Source: Ischnura elegans (Eukaryota > Arthropoda > Insecta > Odonata > Coenagrionidae). From it: 64,000 bases of DNA. This document shows, one piece after another, positions 1 through 12,700 of the stretch (its first letter is position 1; each line of letters opens with the position of its first letter). Where the stretch lies: contig NC_060258.1 in the NCBI RefSeq assembly GCF_921293095.1, forward strand, positions 6,958,607 to 7,022,606, read 5' to 3'. The translations under genes and the position numbers were made by a program. Below the pieces are notes generated by a model that worked only from the letters and a program-made list of their open reading frames with translations, made no database searches and was not told the origin of the DNA.

Positions 1-2053
1 TGAAAGAAAGGAAGTGAGTTTGCCTAGTAGAAATATTTCTGCGGGAAGTCACTGTCAAATGTGCGAACTTCAGCGGTATGACTTGTATGATATGAGGCAA
101 AAAGCGTAACCGTAATTATTTTCATTTAAGTAACTCTTAGTTTTAAATCACTAAAACACTGCTAATCTCCTAGGAGAAATGTCTTGTATCTAATGTAGTA
201 GGCCAATGGTAAACAATCTGAATTCTATTTTCAAGGCAATAGTATTTGGTAAAACATGGCTGGAATGAAAGATTGTTCTGTAAATGTTTAAGCAAAATTA
301 ATGCTTTACATCAGCTAAAGTGCTAACTCTAAACCTACGGTCACCTCTTAATTAGAATGGGAAAAGCAAAGGAGAACACAATCCAATGTATTAATGAAGT
401 AAATGGTTCTACAAAAGATAATAATTACCTGGATTTTGTTATCACTCTGCATTAGCAACTTTGCTCTAAAATCTAAAATAGCCCCAGAAAAGTCATCTTG
501 TGGTGCACAGGATATAAGTTGTATTGTTATGCATTAAAAACACCTCACTTAGCATGAAATGTGCTAGTATGACACTCTTTAGGAACATGTTTATAGTTAA
601 ATGAGGGGTACCTGAAATAGAAACAAAAATATTATGGGAGGAATTTTTTTATTTGCATGTTCTGATTTACTCACAAGAAGGCAAAAAATTAAAATGAGAA
701 GACAGACTTAATTGTAAATGTTTCATTTTTTTCTATGAAATTTGAAGACTAATTCATAATGGAGTTTTTGAAATTCCTTTCATCTACAGCTCAAATCCAC
801 ACTCAGATATTTGGGAGATTACTTTACTCGGTTGCAAATACTTTGGGTGCTGATTGTTAGAAAACTTGTATGTTTACTCAGTGTGGCCCGACGGTGTGCT
901 GTCTATGGCGTGAAATGCAGCCAGTGCTACATTAAGGCAGCTTTCAGACGAAACAACTTTTCACCGGCCATCATTCACAGCATGATATGCTCAGTGGTAC
1001 GAAATGGTGACAAGCTAAGTTCCCGTTTAGATTGACCAAATGCTTAAGTCTGCTCCTGAATCATTGAAATTAAGCCAAATGATTTAGCCTTAATTTTTCA
1101 TCATTCTTTCTGTAGCAGGCATTGGGGTTTATTTTTGGCCTCTCTGTTTATGCCTCAGCATGCCTGATGTTAAAGGAGATTCCATGGGTGATGGCGTGAC
1201 CAGCGACAACACTATTTTTTTTTACCTAAAATAATTGAAGGTTAAGGTTGACCGATTCTCTCTTTTATAACCTCTTACCAGCTGCATTGAAGACATTATG
1301 CATTGCATAACAGTACCAATAAGTATTCAATTGAGCCATTGGTTCTAAAACTAGCAGACATTTGCATCGTTAAAGCATCATCCTCAATTTTCATGGTTTT
1401 TAAAATTTGTCACTCTCAAACTGATGGGAATAATTTTAGTGTTCTTGCATCCAAACTGTGAGTCATTGGAATGAAAAATAAGGGATATTAAGGCTCGCAA
1501 ACTTGGGAAACATGAATATAAGCGCAATAATTATAATGAGAATAAACTAACATGTAATGAATGAAGCACTATGGAACAGAGGATTTTTATGACTTATCGC
1601 AACTGTGTTCTCTCTCTCATGCTTCTGGTGGTATTGAAATTGATTGCTTCGTTCAGGCAAAAGAGCTCCTCAGAATTGGTTTTCTTGTTTAGTTATACAC
1701 GTTGAATTAAATTTATCACATTGGTATGTACAATGTAATGATGAATTCTTTGAATGAGGACTTTTTCCTGGTAACCTTTGGTCATAAATCTCATCTAAGA
1801 TAACAGTGTCTCCATGGGTTTCCATTACTATGTTGGGCAGTGTCTTTTACTGTTGCGAATTTATTTGATCTAAATGTGTATAATAACATTTATTTTTTCA
1901 GGGTTTGTCAGCCTGCTGCTATTAAAATACAAGCCATGGACATTTAATGATACCCTTCCTGGGAGCTGATGCGCAGCTGTTGATGTTCATATTTTACATT
2001 GCAACTAGTGCCACATTGATCTCAAACATCATCCCAAATTTTATGCAAATTAT
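1..2053. other. Intron or upstream sequence of gene A, no gene seen
   Basis: No exon with usable borders was recognised. Bases ~25-125 resemble the intron that follows the third 168-base exon of gene A (around 10,050-10,170): both carry a GGGAAGTC block, then a TTCAG block, then ATGAGGCAAAAAGC. By analogy another copy of that exon may lie just before position 1. That is inference, since the exon itself is not in the window. Confidence 0.4.
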
Positions 2054-3000
2054 TTGTTGACTAAAAAGCAGATAGTTCTGTTTGATTTGTATGCAGTGTT
2101 TATAAATTTGAATAAGGATATCATGAATCAATGTAAATCACCATTATACTCCAAAACTGATAATGTGGTAGTGCATCTGGGAAGACTTCCTGAATGGATC
2201 AGTGAACAAAAAACGGTGAAAGTGTTGATAAAATCTCAGGAATGTGTAATTACCTCTCTACCATCTTCTATAACATGGAAGGAATATCGATTTATGAACA
2301 GCTTTTGTGGGAAAAACTTGTTGCCATCACAAAACCAAGATTTGGTCAATGGCCAGAGGTTAACTCACTCTACTGGTGGGAACGTGACAGTGAATTTCAT
2401 GGCCAAGTTACCTGATGACATAAATTATTGTTGTAAAGTAATAGGGGCTTGCATTAACCCTTTCTTTGGATTTGATTTGTGTCATCATGCAATCGACTTA
2501 CTGAACAATGAGGCCTTCCAGTGTCTTAGAAAAGTAAAGGAGAACATGGATTTTGTGCTTAGCATGGCCATCACTGAAGCTCAGTGTTCTGATGTAGAGT
2601 GCAAAGAATGTATATTGCTGATGGATGCACCGTGGCTAGCAGCATCAAATCCTGGAGGCAGCCTGGTAAGTTTTTGAGAGCACCAGGGAAAAGTTGGGAG
2701 TGAAGTTAAGTGGAATACATGTGGTCAAGTTATTAAAGAGCGAGGAGACATAATTTTGTTCTAGTAATGGTCCAATGAGTAATAGGAAAGCAGAATGTGG
2801 TAAAGACTTTTGTGGTCTGGGATGCATGGGTTGCAGATAGAAAGTTAAGCGGAAGTGTCTGCATTGTGGCCATGCTGATTGCATGTTTTCAAAACCTTCT
2901 TTAACTGCTTCTAATTTTACCGCAAGAGACTCCATTTTGTTAACAGATTTTAGTGCTGAGAAGTCATCTGAGAAGGGAGGAATCATTTTGATGGCAGTCA
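2054..3000 (+). pseudogene. Decayed Cys-rich coding remnant
   Basis: An open stretch of 207 codons (2,054-2,677) is followed by coding-like sequence with stops and frame changes to ~3,000. The later part has closely spaced cysteines: CGKDFCGLGCMGC near 2,795-2,835, then KCLHCGHADCMF near 2,850-2,890. This pattern faintly recalls the Cys-rich DUF4801 region of MGA-type proteins, but that is a weak resemblance from memory. The sequence sits in an intron of gene A in the same orientation. It could be a retrocopy or a fragment of a larger transposon protein. An ordinary GT splice site near 2,666 could also make the first part a real exon, but no matching partner exon was found. Confidence 0.3.
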
Positions 3001-3574
3001 ATAGTGCGTAGTATTGGGGAAATATTAATATTCTGTATTGCTAGCCTATTAAGTGTTCAGGGAGTGTCGTGTTCTCCAATATGTATCCTGTTACCTGGTC
3101 GGTGGGAAAAGTTGGTTTGCTAAAATAGTGTTAAATCTCTTTCTCTCTCCCAATGTTGAAATTTCCTTTGCTGCTTGGTAATTCATGGAAGAGGCTCGGG
3201 TATTCAGCCAAAATGACCCTTCTCTGCTTCACGTCTCTCTTTTCCAGCAGTTATTTGGGTAGAATTCTTAATTAACCAAAGAATAAAATGTTAGCTGAAG
3301 AGTACACCTTAATAACCATACCTCTGTACGTGTACTATTGTCACCCTGAAATATCCTCACCAACGCCTCGTGACAGTGTTTTCTAGGTCTTTGTCCTTAA
3401 ATGCAGTTGAAGTGGAGTGGCTTAGCAATGCATGCTTGGTCCTTCAATCTAACATAATCTTTTGTAGTATTAGAGGTAAGATTTCAATAATCCTGTTTCA
3501 TTATATCTAGGTGTGCTCCTAATTTGTTGACTTTGAAGAGGGTGAGTTTTTTATCTCCATTACTTTCTCTGCAG
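3001..3574. other. Intron, nothing recognised
   Basis: AT-rich sequence leading to a pyrimidine-rich tract and CAG acceptor at 3,572-3,574. No gene or repeat was recognised. Confidence 0.5.
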
Positions 3575-3742
3575 AGTATCAAAGAAGAGGAGACAGGTGA
3601 TGACAATTTACGGTATTCTACTGACTCACAGGACTGCTTGCAAAGTGCAAATGAAGGCACTTCACAGCTCCCATGTGCATTCCAAACTACTGAAATATAC
3701 ATTCCTGTGTCAGACTGCCAAGAAACGAGACCAGATGCTTTG
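3575..3742 (+). CDS. Gene A linker exon, 56-aa repeat copy 1
   Basis: 168 bases, phase 0 at both ends, between CAG and GTAAGT. It starts SIKEEETGDDN and carries the core TTEIYIPVSDC. It is the most diverged of the three visible copies. The family signature is an acidic start, a CxQ or CIxD pair mid-exon, and (T/R)E(I/V)YIPV near the end. Sixteen bases before it the frame is open back to an ATG at 3,524, but the acceptor and the paralogues favour starting at 3,575. I know of no named domain matching it. Confidence 0.75.
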
Positions 3743-6700
3743 GTAAGTTTTATTCTCACCTACAGTAACACCTGAGTTGTACGACCTTGTGTTGTGTAAA
3801 TTTCTCATCTGTATATCTCTCATATATGGGTTATTCACACTTAATTCATTCATTATTGTAAGAAAGCTCAAATTTACACATAGCATGGAATGAAGTTTTG
3901 TGTTTCAAGAGGCAGGAGTAAAACTGTGATTGAAGATGGATATCATCATATTAATTATATCTATTGTCACTTGTAAGAAGTAGCATAGAATACTAAAGGA
4001 TTTGGTGGATTTTGCCCACCGTAATATAAACCTCATTTTACAGATCTAAGTACATATTGGATCAACTCGTAAGATAAATCATAGAAAACTTAAGCATTTG
4101 GTGGAATATGCTATCAGAAATTTTAACTTCATTTTACAGATCTATTGGCAGCTTGGATCAAACAGTAATTAATATTCAGTATGTGTTTTTAATGCCTAAA
4201 TACCGAAAAATTCACTGGTTAGAGCCTGAATTGAATATTTTGCTTTGTTATGGAATTCTAATAAAAAACTCTTCTTAAAATAATTGGAAACTTTTGGGTT
4301 TTTACTTTACTTTGTGGTAGAATTACTTAGACTCTGGACTTCACTAGGAATCCATAAACAGTTATTTTCTTCACATATAAACATTATTGTTGTCAATTAC
4401 ATAGTAACCTGAGAACATATTTACTTTACTCTAACACAAACAGTTTTTTTTTTTTTTAAACATCAGTAGTCTCATTTCATTAACAATTTCCATTATCTCA
4501 CTATAAGTCAGTGATACATCATCTGTCTCACATCGCATAGCATAGTTCTTGTATCTTGAAGGCGTTCTTAAGTTTACTCTGGGTCTTAAATTTCGTGTGG
4601 TTGAATCTCTTTCTTCATCTCTTACTTCTGGTTCATTTCTTTCTTTATTTCTTGTTTCTTCCCTTTCATTATTTTTTCTCATATCTTCATCTATATCTTC
4701 TTCACTCTCTCTAGATTCTTCTAAATTCTTTTCTTTACTTTCCTCTACTTCTTCTTTTTCCTTGTCTAGATTTTCTATACTATTACAAATTCTAACTCTC
4801 CCAACATCTTGCTGATTTTCACATATATGGCTTTTATTTTTAGCTGGAGATTTTTCAAAAATCACATCCCTAGAGACAAAAACTTGCCTTTTTTCTGGAT
4901 CCCACAATCGGTATGCATTTCTGGCATATCCAATGAAAATACATTCTCTTGATCGATTGTCCATTTTCTTCAAAGGCTTCAAAACTTTTGCATAGGCTTT
5001 GCAACCAAATATCTGAACCCCTTTCAGATTCGGTTTATATCCAAACCACAGTTCCACTGGTGTTCTGTCCACAGTAGTGCTCAGACATCTATTCGTAATG
5101 TATGCTGCGGTTAAAATGGCATCTCCCCACATTTCCTTGGGTAGGTTTGCATCAAATATTAATGATCTAGCTTTTTCAAGAAGTGTACGATTCATTCTTT
5201 CTGCTTTACCATTTAATTGAGGAGTGTAAGGCACTGTATACTCTAGCACAATACCCTTGTTCTTACACCATGACTGTAACTCTAAAGCACAGTACTCTCT
5301 TCCATTGTCACATCGTATCACGCTAACCTTTTTGTTAAATTGATTCTCAACAGAGTTTACAAACTGCTTCAGACATTCAGACACTTCACTCTTATATCTA
5401 ATAAGAAATACTGTACAAAAATGTGAAAAATCATCTATCATAGTAACAAAATATCTTTTACGATCATGAGTCTCAATCTCAAATGGTCCGCATACATCAG
5501 TGTGAATTATTTGTATTATTCTAGTTGCTCTCATTCTTTCTGTTTTAAAAGGAAATCTGGTTTGTTTAGCATTCACACAAACAGCACAAAAATTATTTTC
5601 GTCTATATTAGCAATTTCTTTTGGCACACCATCACATAATGATGCTATTTTTTTAAGACTTTTAAAATTTAAATGGCCCATTTTTCTGTGCCAATCCATA
5701 CCTACATTAACTGTCTGTGTTAACATGGCTTCATCAGTTCCATTGAGATCAACTACAAACATTCCATTTGCTCTTTTCTTACCTTCTATTACAATATTTG
5801 GTTTTGGCATAGGTATTTCACCAGTTAATATTTGAACACTATCTTTAGTAAATAATACGGTTCCATTATTCTCTGTGATTTCAGAAACAGACATTAAATT
5901 TTTAGTAAGTTCCGGTACACACAACACCTCTTTTAATTTACATTTATTTAGATCTAGAGTTCCTACTCCTTTGACTGTCATAGTTGAATCTTTTTTAGCA
6001 ACCTTTGCATTTTCATTGCACTTACGCAAATTTTTAACCATTTCGATGGAATTTACCATGTGTTTCGTTGCGCCACTATCGATCACAAATTCAAAGATAT
6101 TATTATGATTAAGGTTAGCCTCAGAATCCGCAAAAAAAATGCTAATTTATCTTTTCTTGAGTCCCTGTCTCTATACCTTTTTTCATTATTCTGACCCTTA
6201 TTTTTAAAAAACAATTTTTTTCGTCATGATTTGTTTTCTTACATATTTTGCAAGATTTTTCTCGAAAGAAACAGTCCTTTTCATTATGATTTGTGCGTTT
6301 GCATATTGTACACCCTCTTTTAGGACATCTGGATTTTACATGACCTTTTGGGTTTTTACTTTACTTTGTGGTAGAATTACTTAGACTCTGCACTTTGCAT
6401 AAAAACACACTGTATCTATTTTATAATTAATTTTACCGTTTTTGTAATTTGCCGCGAATGATACCACATCTGTTTCGTTTTCCGTCTTCAGCTTCGACTC
6501 TTCTATTTGAAGACGTGCGCAAAGGTCCTCAATTGTTTTATCTGGTCCTCTCACGGAATCCCATGCGCTCGAGAGATGCCGGAAATTGTCTGGCAGGATG
6601 GACATCATCTTCGTCATTATCATGAGATCGTCGACGGGTTGTTTTAGTCCGTTCAGTCTATAAGCAATGTTTTGCAGATTGCTCATGTTTGTCATGACGT

Positions 6701-9700
6701 CCTTCGAACTGTCATATTTGTATGCGTAAAATTCTTGTAGGAGTTGACATATCTGAGTCTCTGTGTCCTTTTCGCATATTAATTTAAGTTTCTGGAACAT
6801 TTCTTTAGCTGTTTTACAGGTCATTATATGGTGGACCACGGATCTATCTATTGTTGAGACTATCCAATATTGGGCCTTGGCGTCTTTCATGTTCCATCTC
6901 CGCGTCTCTTCTTGATTCATATCTTTTTTCTCCTTTAAATCTTCACCTTCAATTACTTCTATCATTTCCTTGGCTCGGAACAGGATTTTAATTTGGAAAG
7001 ACCACATAGAGTAAGTTGTTGTGTCCTTCAATTTTTGTATGTGCGTAGTATCTTCGCTTGACATCGCCATCTCTTTTTTCCGTTTTTTTTCCCTTCTTTT
7101 ATTCTTCAAATTTTCCTTTATTTTTACTGCAATTCTTGCCGCGAGCCCATAACCTTTTGGGTTTTTTACTTTACTTTGTGGTAGAATTACTTAGACTCTG
7201 CACTTCACTAGGAATCCATAAACATTTATTTACTTCACATATATAAACATTATTGTTGTCAATCACATAGTAACCTGAGAACATATTTACTTTACCCTAA
7301 CAGTAGCTATTAGAATATCTTATGGGTGTGGTGTAAAAGGAAGGATGTTGTCCATTTCTAGCTGCAGTTTTTCCCCATCATTGTGGCAGAGCTTGAATAC
7401 TGGTATGTGGTGAGGTTTTGCATGAATGAAGCCATTTTTCAATGCATTCTTATGAGTGCAACTGCTGATCTGTCAAACCATGTAATATTGAATGCAAAAA
7501 ATAATAATCAGATGATTCAATGTCTGAGGAATTAGTTGGGTGCGTTCAGCCTTTGCATTTGAGTGTTTTCAGTTCGGTTTTAATGTTTAATGCTCTAGGC
7601 TTTGTAATGTGAGGTTGAGCATTTCATGCTGTGGAATTACTGTTGAATCATTGTGAACACAATTTCCTTGCTTGACACTAAATTCCCAATGCATGCAATT
7701 CCTTGGAAATGGCTTGGTGGGCAACTTCAAATACAAAGCAGTCTCTTCTTGAGTATGGCATTGATCTTCATTGAGCAATGCCTCCAATTGATTTTCTCTG
7801 GAGGTTTTTGGCCTTTCTTCACATAGACCATTGTCATCATTGAAATGATTGTCTTTGAAGCAATGATACCAATCCTGTAACAGTGTTTCTGTTATAGCAG
7901 TCTCTCGGTTAATTTTTAAAAACTGTATTGTGCTCTTCTCTCAACACTAAGTATCTAATGCCGTGACGTATTCATCATGGTTGTTGAGCAGTTTGTTTAA
8001 CTAATGTCTGAGCTTGAGTCATGATGATTCTGGTATTTCAAAATTGAGCAACAATCAGTGCTATAGCCATCTATTGACAGGCAGTAAGAACTTTTTTTTC
8101 GAGCATAATACATAATTGCTGTGTGATTGGTTTAGCATGTTTTAAGGATAATAATAACAGGGTAATTTAAAAAACCGTTTCATGAAATAGTTTTGGCAGA
8201 GAAGATGATTTTGAGGTCTGTTTTCTTTCTGCATAGATATTGTACCCTGTATTCTCTTCCAGAGTTTATATTTGAGTATTAACAAGAGGTAAGAGAACAT
8301 ATACATTGAAAAGAGAACACATAACAAATACATTGAAAACATGCTCCACTTGTTTTTTCCATCATTCTACTGTTGAGAAAAGAATAAATAGTGATTTTGG
8401 CCTTTTAACATATACTACTACAAAAATGATAATTGCAGAAGCAAATTGAGTGCAAGAATAAGAAACTTGATTAATTCGTTCTCGTAACTGCAAAAAATTG
8501 AATCTTCAATCTCAATTTTGATTTCTCATGATTTGAAAAAAAGGGAAAATGATACATCTGAATAATCTCCATTCTCTGTCCTGTATTTTGCTGTGAAGGG
8601 GCAGCTTCCATGGCCCCTTAGATATTTAGAAAAGACACTGGGTGTACTTGGAATATCAGAAATCTTCCTGTTAATTTTTTTTTCAGTTTGCGCTGTAGCT
8701 TTTCAGTATTTGATTAACAGGCATGCAGAGACGAGGTTATTTTTATGTGATATCAGAGGCAATATGTGTAACATTCTTCTTCTAAATGCTTTGAGTATCC
8801 CATATATGTGTGTTTGAAGAGATAAAGGTTTATCCCTGTTACTTTTTCTGCAGAGTTTTGAAGGAGGAGGGGCAGATGATGAGGAGTCGGATCCTTGTGT
8901 GGAGACTAAGGACTGCATTCAAGATGTCATTGAAAACACTTCAGAGTTTGCATCCTCAGCCCAAATGACTGAAGTATACATTCCTGTGCCAGACTGCCTA
9001 TTGCCCAGGGACTATAATTTGGTAAGTTATATTCTCATTCATAGTGAAAACTGAGTCTAATCACCTTCAGTTTTACAAATTTCTCGAGGGTGTGTCTGTT
9101 ATAAATTTAAGAATTTTGGTGGGAAGTCACTAGCATAATGAAACCTTCAGATGTAGTTCTTTCTATTAGTGACACATGAGGCAGGAAGTGGAACCTCACA
9201 AATGTTTTTTCATGCAGGTCAATAGCAGTTGTACAGCATTGATAATCTTTTGACAGAAATGTCTCCTATCCCGTAGAGTATAATTTTGGATACCCTTGTC
9301 AAATCTCTGTTCAAGCCATTAGTGGTGGCTATAACAAGGCTGCCACATGATTGCCCTCTATTTGTTCAAGCCATCATCCTCCATTGTTTCAACTGAGGAA
9401 CCAGCATAAAATATTGTGGATCCTTTTTATAAGCCTAGGTGAAGAAATGATCCAGACAATTCAATGTACTGTGGAACCTCGATATGTCGTTCCCACCGTT
9501 GTGCCCTTGCTGTAAGTGGCCAATACTCTCATTCTAACCATGTGATGTTGGTGGCATAGATCTCCCCTCCCTAGTTGAGCGTTTAAATGCTGGAGTTTGA
9601 TATGTGAGTCGCAAGAATCTCATGAGTATTTTGGCCAGCTGCAATGGTCTCACATAAAACAGGAGTTTTCATTATCGATTGAGGGAATTATTGTTTTGCC

Positions 9701-12700
9701 TTTATTGAGTGATGCCCATTATTCTCTTCTAGTGTTGTTGAGGATATAATTTATTTATCACTGTGGCTTTGTCTGCAGAGTTTTGAAGGAGGAGGGGCAG
9801 TTGATGACAATTTGGGGCCTTGTGTGGAGACTACGGACTGCATTCAAGACGAGATTGAAAACAATTCACAGCCCACATGCTCAGCCCAAACCACTGAAAT
9901 ATACATTCCTGTGCCAGATTGCCTTCTACCCAGGGATGACAAGTTGGTAAGTTTTATTCTTATACTCAGTGAAACCTTAAGTGAACCACCTTCAGTTGTA
10001 CAAATTTCTTGGTTGCTTGAAGAAAGAGGGCGTGTCTGTCGTGAATATAAGTATTTTTATGGGAAGTCGCTCACCATTATGCAACCTTCAGTTGTTGGAC
10101 TGGTCCAGTTGTAATCTATGAGGCAAAAAGCCATACCACACAAATCCTTATTTATGCAAGTCAATATTAGTTGTACATCACTTCTAATCTGCTGAAAAAA
10201 GTGCCTCTTATCCTGCGGAGTAGCCATTGGTAGTGGCTAAAACTAGACTGTCTCATGATTGCCCTCGTATTTGTTCCAGCTATCTTCCTCCTTTAATTCT
10301 ACTACGGAATTAGCATAAATTTTTTTGACACCTCTTTATAAGCCTGGGTAAAGAAAAGATGAAAAATTCAATGTGCACTGGAACCTCGACCTATCGTTCC
10401 CACTGTTATGCCCCTACTGTAAGTGATCATAACTCTCATTCAGTGTGCTCTTGGTCATCTAGCTCCCTCTCCCTATTTGGACATTTATATTCTAGACTTT
10501 GATCTGTGAGCTGCAAGAATCTCACGAGTATTTTGCCCATCTGGAGTGGTGCCAATTAAAAGAGGAGTTTTCATTATCAAATGAGGTTATTAATATTTTG
10601 CTTTTATTGAGTGATGCCCATTATCCTTTTCTAGTTTCATATAAAAGATGAGAATGAAGATCACCTCAGCGAGGAGAATAATCCCATGCTGTACACGACC
10701 GATCCAGCTGGAAGTGATGCCTCTGACCCATTGGCCACTGATGACCTGGTGAGTGTACTTTTGCCAAATGTAATTTAATTTACCTATGGCACATTGCCAT
10801 TCCTTTATAGATTATTCCCAACACCCCTTAGCAGGAATCTACACCATTTTGCCTCGCCTTTGCCAACAACAGTCATGAACCACTACAGAAGAAGTTTCAT
10901 CTTTGAATCATTAAAATAAAATGTAATGAACTGATTTGGTGTATTTTGCCAAACTGACCACTCAACTTTGCTCTCTGTGCAAGTAAGCTCTCTGTCATCT
11001 CGACACTGAGCAGTCATTTGTTATGTGATCACACAAACACAGTTTCACTTCCGTTTACCATGGAGTGGAAGGGGGGATGTTAGGAATTGAGAGTTAAACT
11101 GAGTACTTTTGACTTAGGTACAGTGAAACAGATTGACTGTGACATCATGATGTAGCTGCTAGCCAAATTCAACTACATAACTTGCATTCCTTATGAGGGA
11201 TTGATGTTCATAGGAATCAAAATGTTGCAGATTTGGATTTTGTGATGAAAGTGAAGAGGAATTTATAGTGTAGGCTAGGGATTCAACCTTCTTTGCCATT
11301 TTTGAATGGGGTGTTTGACGTTTGCAATGCAAGTTGATTGCCAAAAGATATAAATTTTTAGAGATGTGAACTGATTTTTATTTACTCTGACTGAATTTTC
11401 TGCTGCTGTTGTTCATAGTCTTGAAACCCTTCCACTTTTAATGAAATATTAAGATTTTGCTTATTCTTAGATTTTTATCATTTTTTTATAAGTCGGTGCT
11501 CTTGGCCTTGTTCCCTTTTGGAAATTAATTTTAATGATCGGGAAGGTTCACATCTTAAAAAGCTATTTATTTCCAAGATTTTCCCAATGAAGTTGTTTCT
11601 CCTTCATACTGTGGCTATTATAAGATTATATGGGAAGGTATAAGGACTTTATTGATGGAATCGCAACGGTTCATTAAGTTAATCTGTTTTCTATAAAGAA
11701 GCCAAAATCATTCATCAGGAATAATTTTTTTTTCTACAGAGATCATGTAATTCAAGCTTTGTTCATGATCACTTTTTATTTGTTAACCAATTGATTAAAA
11801 TGGGTATCCATCGTTGTCCCTCTTTCCAATAGAGTGATCCGGTAAGATACAAGTGCTCTCCTGTTAAAGAAGATCAGATTAGCGATGATGAAGAAGGACA
11901 TATACTCAATGATTGCACTGATGGTGTCACAAGCAAACTGATACATCAAGACTCTTTTGATCAGGTAATACTATTAATGAACTTTATTTTGTACTGCATC
12001 AACATCATAATTTAACAAACCTAAAATTGGTTTCATACAGCCCTCAATTCCGGTCTAACATCTGCTTATCTTTTCATGCATATGGTCTTCTTTTTTTATA
12101 TCCTTGATAACCTGGCCTGTGAAAAACATGCAGAGCCATTCCTTTCCCTTCTTCCTGTCCACCTCTCCTTTTCTTTGTCAGTCTATTGTCTTTGAGGACA
12201 TCATATCTCATTATGTGGGCGATAAAGTTAAGGTTGTCAGAAGACTTCTTTTCTCCCATTCTGCTACATACTTCCTTGTTACTTTACCAATTTCTTTATG
12301 GTCAACGAGCAACACATTCCAAAGCTTCCACTCTGAACTTTTCTGCAGCTGTAAATTTTGAAGCCTTTCTAACATTTCCACTCTGATTCTGATTACTTTT
12401 TCATGGGAGATTAGGGGAATCATATTCCTAAAGGTTTTTATTTCTAACTAAAATAGAGATGTTTCCAGGGCTTCCACTCAACCTTGAAAACCGTTAATAA
12501 GCCGTGAATTTTGTCATAAAACATGAAAAAATCTCTCACACTTCATTGTAGAACTAAGATTGACTGATCAAAAGAAAAATTGATATGTTGATTATATTTC
12601 AAGGTCAGTAATGCATTTATCTGCACATGTATATTCGAAGTACAAGTATAGGTCCGTGTGCCATGACGACACATTGATGATAAGCCTGCACCAAATCTGG

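Larger units (their letters stand above)
4288..7309 (-). mobile_element. Defective Ty1/Copia LTR retrotransposon
   Basis: Two direct repeats of ~150 bases bound a minus-strand gag-pol remnant. Directly inside the 5' LTR, reading the minus strand, is GGTTATGGGCTCGC, which resembles the initiator-tRNA-Met primer site used by Drosophila copia. Gag, zinc knuckles, protease motif and integrase are present. Reverse transcriptase and RNase H, which normally follow integrase, are absent: the integrase ORF ends within ~10 bases of the 3' LTR region. A ~50-base LTR fragment is embedded at the gag end, and a frame shift lies near the protease start. No clear target-site duplication was found. The copy is not autonomous. 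Confidence 0.88.

Noticed and set aside
811-1035. ORF with several Cys as a missing ZAD exon of gene A
   Set aside because: The residues do not match the ZAD exons of B and C, and the borders lack proper splice sites.
7153-7170. tRNA gene near the Copia LTR
   Set aside because: Only the short primer-binding complement of an initiator tRNA is present, not a tRNA.
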